Assembly: GCF_006376615.1 (NCBI RefSeq)
Contig: NZ_VEXQ01000005.1
Span: 1 to 64,000, forward strand
Origin: Buttiauxella sp. B2
GTDB taxonomy: Bacteria > Pseudomonadota > Gammaproteobacteria > Enterobacterales > Enterobacteriaceae
DNA: 64,000 bases
Direction: 5' to 3'
The notes beneath the pieces were generated by a model, which had not been told where the DNA came from, did no database searches, and saw only the letters and a list, made by a program, of their open reading frames with translations. Shown piece by piece: positions 58,583 through 64,000 of the stretch; within the stretch, counting starts at the first letter, position 1; each line of letters begins with the position of its first letter. The position numbers and the translations under genes are program-made.

Positions 58583-59646
58583 GGCAGTTTTTCCTCAGTT
58601 TGACCGAGATGCGCCATCGCCAGCAAAGCTCCTGCCAGTTTTTCCAGCGGAAGAATTTTATGGATAACGTTTTTATCAATGGCGAATTTATTCATGCCAA
58701 ACACCACCGAGGTGGCTTCATCCTGAGCCAGCGTTTTGCCACCTTTTTGAAAGATGGTTTCCATTCCACGACAGCCATCGCTGCCCATGCCGGTCAAGAT
58801 AAGCCCGACCGCTTTTTCACGATAAACATCAGCGACTGACTCCAGCAACAAATTACAGCTCGGGTGGTAAACGTCATTAGCTTGACGAGGAATGGAGGCT
58901 AAACGGTGGTGCTTTTTGACCACCAGATGGTGTTCCGGGGGCAAGATATACACGCGGCCCGCTTTTAAAACGTCATTCTCTTGCGCGAGTTGCACCTGAA
59001 GTTCACTGACGCTATCCAGCCATTGCACCATGCTTTTTGCGAAACCATCGGCAATATGCTGCGCGATAAGAATGGGGCATGGGAAAACCGCTGGCAGAGC
59101 CTGCAATAATTTACTCAGTGCCTGCGGCCCGCCGGTTGAGCAGGCAATGGCCAGAACATAAGGCCATTCGCGATGAACGGCCTCGATAACATCGGATGTC
59201 GAGCCGCACTTTGGCGAGGCCTCTGCATGGTGGCGCAATCCCTGGATATGGCGAATAACTTTAACACCCACCAGCATTTCGACCTGGCGGTGTAAGTCCT
59301 GGGTCGCCTGTAGTGACTCGCCCTGATTGTTGACCACTGCCAGCGCGCCATGGGTGATGTATTCCGCATCCCATTGAGCATCAGAGTAGTAACGCATCAC
59401 CATGATGGGGATAGCACAGGTCGCCATAATCGTTTCAACGGTTTCCACGTTTTCACGATCCGGCGCGCCTAATGTCAGAACCAGAATATCGGGAACCATT
59501 TTTTGAACCAGGCTCGCCGCTTGTTCGCGATGCACAGCCTGGCCAACCACGGCAATATTCTTATTAATCTCAAGCTGTCGTATCAAATCATTGCGCGGTT
59601 TGCTGCCATGATCGACGATCAGCACACGGATCTTAGGCCTTATCAT
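58579..59646 (-). CDS. CheB-type methylesterase with a degenerate receiver domain
   Basis: 355 aa. The C-terminal esterase/deamidase domain (about 160-350) keeps the catalytic triad: Ser170 in ACSTGGPQAL, His197 in LIAQHIADGF, Asp290 in LTGMGSDGC. The N-terminal receiver-like domain (5-125) does not: the acidic pair is VDH, the phosphoacceptor Asp is replaced by Thr58 (LVLTLGAP), and the Lys is Asn. So it should demethylate the receptor without CheA control. Overlaps the receptor gene by 14 nt. Confidence 0.92.
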   Translation of the reverse strand: MIRPKIRVLIVDHGSKPRNDLIRQLEINKNIAVVGQAVHREQAASLVQKMVPDILVLTLGAPDRENVETVETIMATCAIPIMVMRYYSDAQWDAEYITHGALAVVNNQGESLQATQDLHRQVEMLVGVKVIRHIQGLRHHAEASPKCGSTSDVIEAVHREWPYVLAIACSTGGPQALSKLLQALPAVFPCPILIAQHIADGFAKSMVQWLDSVSELQVQLAQENDVLKAGRVYILPPEHHLVVKKHHRLASIPRQANDVYHPSCNLLLESVADVYREKAVGLILTGMGSDGCRGMETIFQKGGKTLAQDEATSVVFGMNKFAIDKNVIHKILPLEKLAGALLAMAHLGQTEEKLP

Positions 59647-61732
59647 CAGGATTATCCGTCAATTTGAAGGACCCTGCGGCTTGGTTCAATTCTTCAGACA
59701 ACTGCGTCATATCCTGGCTAATGGATAGAATGTCTTTAATTGACTGAGAGGTATAATTACTGGCTACCACGATTTCACGAAGTGCCATAACAACTTGATT
59801 ACTTGCAGTTTTTTGCTGCTGAGTTGACAGGGAAATTTGCATCGCAGCCGTTGAGGTTTGTTCCGCCGTAGCAACAATGTCATGCAAGCGTTCAGAGCTG
59901 ACTTTACAGGCTTTAGTCCCTGCTTTTATGCTGTTACTGCCTTTTTCGGCGTTGAGAACCAGTCGATTAATCGAATTCTGAATTTCACTGATTTTGTTTT
60001 CAATCTCAAAGGTCGATTCCGTGACCGAATCCGCCAGGCGACGGATTTCTGCGGCAACCACAGAGAAACGTTTACCGGACTCACCTGCACTTGCCGCTTC
60101 CAGTGCTGCATTAAAGGCGATGAGCTTAGTTTGATCCGCAACGTTGTTGATGATCACCATCACGCGGCTAATTTCTTTTGATTTGTTCCCCAGCATCATG
60201 ATTTCTCGCATGCTTTGCTGGTTGTCACTGTCGATATCAGCCATGCGAGTGAGCAACTCGCCCATCGAATCAGAGCCTTTATTACAGTCATCGAGGGTGA
60301 CATTGGCGATATCCACCACCGCGCGAGAATGTTCTGCAATTTGTGTTGAGGAGGCCGACAGCTCTTCCATCGTCGAGGTAATTTCTGCCACCGAAGAAGA
60401 GGTTTCCACGCTAGTGGAGGCTTGCCCATCCACCGCTTCAGTGATGTTTAACGCCGCTTCATGCACATGCTGAGCATGGGAAACAACCCCGCCCACCAGT
60501 GCGTGCAAAGACGCTCTCATCATTTCATTGGCGCTGAGTAACTCACCAATTTCATCATTGTGATCAACATGCACATCAACGGTGAGATCGCCCAGGGCAA
60601 TAGATTGCGAAATTTTCAGCACGTTATTTAAACGTCTTGAAATCAAGATGCGGCTAGTGATGGTAATCAGCAACAGAATCACCGGCATCAACAACAAACT
60701 GAAAAGCAGCAGGCTATTGCGTACCAGATTGCTGCTTCGGGCAACGTCATCGACATAACTGGTGGTAGCGACTATCCAGTTGATACCCTCAATATGTTCA
60801 AAGACAGCTACTCTCTGACGCGGAGCAGCACCGTAACCACTGACGGTTTCGTAATAAATGGTGCCGTTTTTCTTCGCAAGAATGTCGGAGAAGCGTTTGT
60901 AGCCGTGGGCATCGGTAAGATTTTCAACATGCTGATTGGCAAGCGTTGGGTGCGAAACCATCGCACCAGGGCTAAATCCAGCATCCATCACATAAGCGTA
61001 ACCCCCTTCGCCGATATGAACCGCTAACAGTTCTTTAATCACCGGCTGCAAAGCAAGCTTCACATCAAAACCAATCGCTACGGCACCCACAACCTGGCCA
61101 TATTTATCGGCAATCGGTTCATAGTGGCTAATGAACTGCTTTCCGTATAACACCACCACCCCAGTGTAAGGTTTGTTTTTGATAAGCCCTGCCAATGCTG
61201 GGTTGTCATTGCTGAGCACAGTGGAGGTGGCAATTCTGCCTTCTTTGCCCTGAAGTGAAGTGGAAACGCGAACAAACTGCTCGCCTTCCCGCACGAAGGT
61301 AGAAGCGAATACGCTGGTTAATTCGGTGAAGTGAGCATTAATTTTGGTATCGCTTAATAAGGCTTTTAACGCCTCTCCATCCAAAGAATGCAATGGTGCC
61401 GGGGACATGTTCTGATAATTGTTAATATAAACGTTGCTGTAACGTCCAGCGTCCCTCGTTATCCTTTTGTATTCCGTCAAAATATTGTTATGGAAGATCC
61501 TGGTGTTGGAGCGCAGAACTTCCAACGCATTATTTTGCAGTTGCGTCGCTAAATAAGACGAGAGCAAAAACGAAGCGCCAATCAGTAGGACTGCAATGCA
61601 CGAGACCAGCATTAGCCCCAGTTTCATGGCGACGCCCACGTGCAACTTATGCAGCCATGATGTGAAAAAATTTTCTTTGCCTGATGCCTGTTTCACTTCT
61701 GAACGGCTCTGCATTGTTAGAAATCTGTGCAT
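59633..61732 (-). CDS. Methyl-accepting chemoreceptor with Cache sensor domain
   Basis: 699 aa from ATG 61732. TM1 at about 33-60, periplasmic Cache domain (single/double Cache_3-Cache_2 type, 61-338, with GEGGYAYVMDAGFSPGAMVSHP and NWIVATTSYVDDVA), TM2 about 340-362 (LLLMPVILLLITITS), HAMP about 362-415, then the signalling hairpin. The kinase-binding tip reads ADQTKLIAFNAALEAASAGE, the form seen in Wsp-type receptors, not the [13 protein letters not shown] of E. coli motility receptors. No C-terminal pentapeptide for CheR docking. Start uncertain: 61732 (GGAA before it), 61714 and an upstream TTG are possible. Confidence 0.88.
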   Translation of the reverse strand: MHRFLTMQSRSEVKQASGKENFFTSWLHKLHVGVAMKLGLMLVSCIAVLLIGASFLLSSYLATQLQNNALEVLRSNTRIFHNNILTEYKRITRDAGRYSNVYINNYQNMSPAPLHSLDGEALKALLSDTKINAHFTELTSVFASTFVREGEQFVRVSTSLQGKEGRIATSTVLSNDNPALAGLIKNKPYTGVVVLYGKQFISHYEPIADKYGQVVGAVAIGFDVKLALQPVIKELLAVHIGEGGYAYVMDAGFSPGAMVSHPTLANQHVENLTDAHGYKRFSDILAKKNGTIYYETVSGYGAAPRQRVAVFEHIEGINWIVATTSYVDDVARSSNLVRNSLLLFSLLLMPVILLLITITSRILISRRLNNVLKISQSIALGDLTVDVHVDHNDEIGELLSANEMMRASLHALVGGVVSHAQHVHEAALNITEAVDGQASTSVETSSSVAEITSTMEELSASSTQIAEHSRAVVDIANVTLDDCNKGSDSMGELLTRMADIDSDNQQSMREIMMLGNKSKEISRVMVIINNVADQTKLIAFNAALEAASAGESGKRFSVVAAEIRRLADSVTESTFEIENKISEIQNSINRLVLNAEKGSNSIKAGTKACKVSSERLHDIVATAEQTSTAAMQISLSTQQQKTASNQVVMALREIVVASNYTSQSIKDILSISQDMTQLSEELNQAAGSFKLTDNPDDKA

Positions 61733-61831
61733 GGGTTTCCAGTTATCTAAAGAGTTTGAATAGATGTTTCTCGCGCACAACGTGGATATCGCTTCCGCTA
61801 ATTCACCCTGCAACGGCTAAATATTTGCTGT

Positions 61832-64000
61832 TCATACCAGCGAAAGTAACGGTACAGGCTTACCAATGTGATAACCCTGTAGCCAATCCACATTCATTCT
61901 TTCCAGACAGCGTTGGATTTTTTCGTTTTCAACATACTCGGCGACTACCTGCATATTTTTCATTTTTGCCACATGGCAAAATGATTCAACAATGTAGTGG
62001 CTGACTTCACTCTCAGTAATTTCACGAATAAAAGAGCCGTCTATTTTGAGAATATCCGCGCTGACATCCCTTAAGCGGGCATGGCTTGAAAAGCCGGTAC
62101 CAAAGTCATCAATGGCGACCCGGCATCCCAGACTTTTGAGCGAACGAACCGTGTTCTGCGACTGTTCGGTATCAGACAGTGCATCAGCTTCCGTGATTTC
62201 AAAGATAATGCGCTGTGGGTTGACCCCAAATTCCGTAAGCAGTAACTGAACGTGATGCACAAAACTTCCACGGCAGACGGTCACAGGAGCCAGGTTGATT
62301 GAAAAACTGCGCTCAGGGTGCTGCTGCATCGTTTTTAAGGTGTTTCTAATCACCCACAAATCAATATCCGGGGCAAGGCCGGCTTCAGTTGCCACCGGAA
62401 GAAACCTGTCAGGTGGAATAAACCGCCCTTCCTCATCCAACATGCGCAGCAGTATCTCGTGATACCGTTCTTCCCCGCGAGTGCTGACAATGGGCTGCGC
62501 CATTAAAACGAATGCATCGTTATCCAGCGTTTTCTGCAACACCGTGCGAATATCAGTGCGCCCAACGATATAACTTTCGATGATGCGACTGGACTGCGCC
62601 TCGAGGTTTTCAGGTTTACCGTTCACCAGCGATAACCCGGAAACGATACCCAGCTTGCCGGTCAGGCTATAAACGTCATTACAAAACTGGGTCGCCCGGC
62701 AGTATCCAAGACCGCTTCGAAATCCAAGCTGCTGATTGTTATGTGAATAGCGAAACGTATTGGCTGCACCGTACAGAATGCTGAGCCGCCCCCAACTCGG
62801 TTGTTCCAGTTTAAGCAACAAGCCAAATCCCGCATGGTAGTAAACTTTTTCATCGGCATTCAGCGTGGCGCCCAAGTGTTCTGCCAATTTTTTTTGGTAT
62901 CTGGCACGGAAGTGCAAACCATAACGGCGGGAGAATAATTCCATTTCCGGAACCTGAATCAGGCAAACAGTAGAGTTCGGAGAGGCTTTGATGTCTGCCT
63001 TTAATGCCCGCAGATTTGGCATGTTTGTCATCGGATCTGTCAGACCCATATGCAGCAACTGTTCGAAACGTAACGTGTTGAATCTGGCCAACACACCCAT
63101 GATGACTAGAGTCAGAGTGAAAATAAAAATGACCGTTGAAACCAGCACCTGATGCAGCATGAAGTCGTCGTTTAGCGCGATATAGTTTTCGTTATTCTTC
63201 GCCAGCACGATCATCATTACTGTCCAGACGGGACTGGTAAAAACATAACCAATGCGCACTGCGCTCCATAGCATGAGCGGGAAAATGAGTATCAGGCTAT
63301 AAAAAGTGAACAGGATATTGCTCTGGTATGAGATGTTCAGACAGACCATCAGGCCAATGACTAACGCTGACCACACGGTAAACTGTAAAAGACTCACATT
63401 TGCTGAAAACTGGGCTTTCATCGCCCTTGCGCAAGTAAACCAATACTTTGGGCGATCGATTATCCGCAGCACCGTATAAAACAAGGGAATACCGGTTGCA
63501 CAACCATTCATAATCCCTTGTAATCTAACCAAAGTCTCAGCGCTGAAAAGATCGGAATACCTTATTGTTGAAGGGGTTCTGTGGTACATAAGCCAGCAAA
63601 CTACTTCACAAAAAATAATGCTCAATACAGCATTGCAACCGCACAGCCAGACAATTCTTTTGCTTGTTAGCTGAATGCGGCCAAAACTTGCAGAACTACG
63701 CCAACCGGCACTTAAGCGGTAGAGGTAAGTACTGATGAGTGAAGCCGCCAAATAGCACAATAATTCATTCACTTCAGCTTGTGGGCGCAAGAGCAGTGTG
63801 TAAGCCGCAAGAAGAATGAATCCAGGAAAGACTCTGTAACCAAACAGCACCAACAGCGCGGTTAATGCCGCTAATTTCAGGTCATAGACCACCAAAATAT
63901 GGCCTTCAAAAACCCGCTGGCTGCTGAGAAGCTGTGCTAGTAAGTAAAGCAGGCACGGGAGGATCAGCGGTAAACCCCACCTTTTATTGGTACGCGCTGC
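61832..64000 (-). CDS. MASE1/degenerate GGDEF/EAL protein, PdeF (YfgF)-like, partial at 5' end
   Basis: At least 722 aa; the frame is open to the window edge (KRWGLPLILPCLLYLL upstream of any start), so the N-terminus lies outside. About eight membrane helices of MASE1 type, then a GGDEF-like domain whose signature is AGFGL instead of GGDEF, and an EAL domain with EILLRM, SINLAP, FEITEAD, IDDFGTGFSS, LKIDGSFI and AEYVEN, the complete catalytic set. Same domain plan as E. coli PdeF, a c-di-GMP phosphodiesterase. Ends 99 nt before the receptor ATG in the same direction, so it may be the first gene of the operon. Confidence 0.92.
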   Translation of the reverse strand, partial: AARTNKRWGLPLILPCLLYLLAQLLSSQRVFEGHILVVYDLKLAALTALLVLFGYRVFPGFILLAAYTLLLRPQAEVNELLCYLAASLISTYLYRLSAGWRSSASFGRIQLTSKRIVWLCGCNAVLSIIFCEVVCWLMYHRTPSTIRYSDLFSAETLVRLQGIMNGCATGIPLFYTVLRIIDRPKYWFTCARAMKAQFSANVSLLQFTVWSALVIGLMVCLNISYQSNILFTFYSLILIFPLMLWSAVRIGYVFTSPVWTVMMIVLAKNNENYIALNDDFMLHQVLVSTVIFIFTLTLVIMGVLARFNTLRFEQLLHMGLTDPMTNMPNLRALKADIKASPNSTVCLIQVPEMELFSRRYGLHFRARYQKKLAEHLGATLNADEKVYYHAGFGLLLKLEQPSWGRLSILYGAANTFRYSHNNQQLGFRSGLGYCRATQFCNDVYSLTGKLGIVSGLSLVNGKPENLEAQSSRIIESYIVGRTDIRTVLQKTLDNDAFVLMAQPIVSTRGEERYHEILLRMLDEEGRFIPPDRFLPVATEAGLAPDIDLWVIRNTLKTMQQHPERSFSINLAPVTVCRGSFVHHVQLLLTEFGVNPQRIIFEITEADALSDTEQSQNTVRSLKSLGCRVAIDDFGTGFSSHARLRDVSADILKIDGSFIREITESEVSHYIVESFCHVAKMKNMQVVAEYVENEKIQRCLERMNVDWLQGYHIGKPVPLLSLV

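Noticed and set aside
63297-63895. TTG at 63895 as the start of the EAL protein
   Set aside because: The frame stays open to the window edge and the upstream residues (KRWGLPLILP) match the N-terminus of the PdeF family, so the real start is outside.

Overview
The window is chromosomal DNA from a member of the Enterobacteriaceae. From 1 to about 33 kb the gene order is the E. coli one: metZ-type tRNA, amiC, argA, recD-recB-ptrA-recC, ppdC-ygdB-ppdB-ppdA, thyA-lgt, ptsP-rppH, the DARS2 region, mutH, ygdQ, ygdR, tas, lplT-aas, an OmrA/OmrB-type small RNA, galR, and later lysA-lysR. The encoded proteins are close to E. coli throughout, but the sequence is not E. coli: it has ERIC repeats in other places, a pectin-degradation block and an extra chemosensory cluster. 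A pectinolytic genus such as Buttiauxella or Kluyvera would fit, but I cannot fix the genus by reading alone.

Region 1 (1-22 kb) is core genome. It carries the initiator tRNA, cell-wall amidase AmiC, arginine biosynthesis under paired ARG boxes, the RecBCD recombination machinery with pitrilysin inserted between recC and recB, a minor-pseudopilin operon that runs into recC, thymidylate synthase with prolipoprotein diacylglyceryl transferase, and the PtsP/RppH pair. The 685-bp rppH-mutH gap holds perfect DnaA boxes and matches DARS2, the DnaA-reactivating locus that sits at this place in E. coli. Region 2 (22-36 kb) is mostly core: mutH to aas, a single OmrA/B-like sRNA, galR, a GNAT acetyltransferase, an orphan AscG-like LacI-family regulator, lysA/lysR, an MFS exporter and the racemase racX.

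Region 3 (36.4-49.4 kb) is a pectin and oligogalacturonide utilisation block: kdgF, the TogMNAB importer, a sodium:solute symporter, kduD, oligogalacturonate lyase ogl and the porin kdgM. KdgR-type palindromes precede every transcription unit, so the block reads as one regulon: KdgM brings oligogalacturonides through the outer membrane, TogMNAB imports them, Ogl cleaves them, KdgF converts the unsaturated monomer and KduD acts further down. A second, badly decayed ogl copy lies behind togB next to a full ERIC repeat. An FepE-type O-antigen chain-length regulator is inserted between kdgF and togM. The usual partner kduI is not in the window.

Region 4 (49.6-64 kb) starts with the thiolase yqeF and then becomes a cyclic-di-GMP signalling block. 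After dgcP comes an eight-gene minus-strand chemosensory operon (chemoreceptor, CheB, CheR-TPR, CheA-REC hybrid, single receiver, Hpt-REC-REC-GGDEF, CheW and a small last gene). A PdeF-like EAL protein lies immediately upstream and runs off the window. The operon has the logic of the Pseudomonas Wsp system: a receptor array whose output is a diguanylate cyclase rather than a flagellar motor. It uses a different cyclase architecture and a CheB whose receiver domain has lost its phosphorylation site. This is the part of the window most likely to be new biology.
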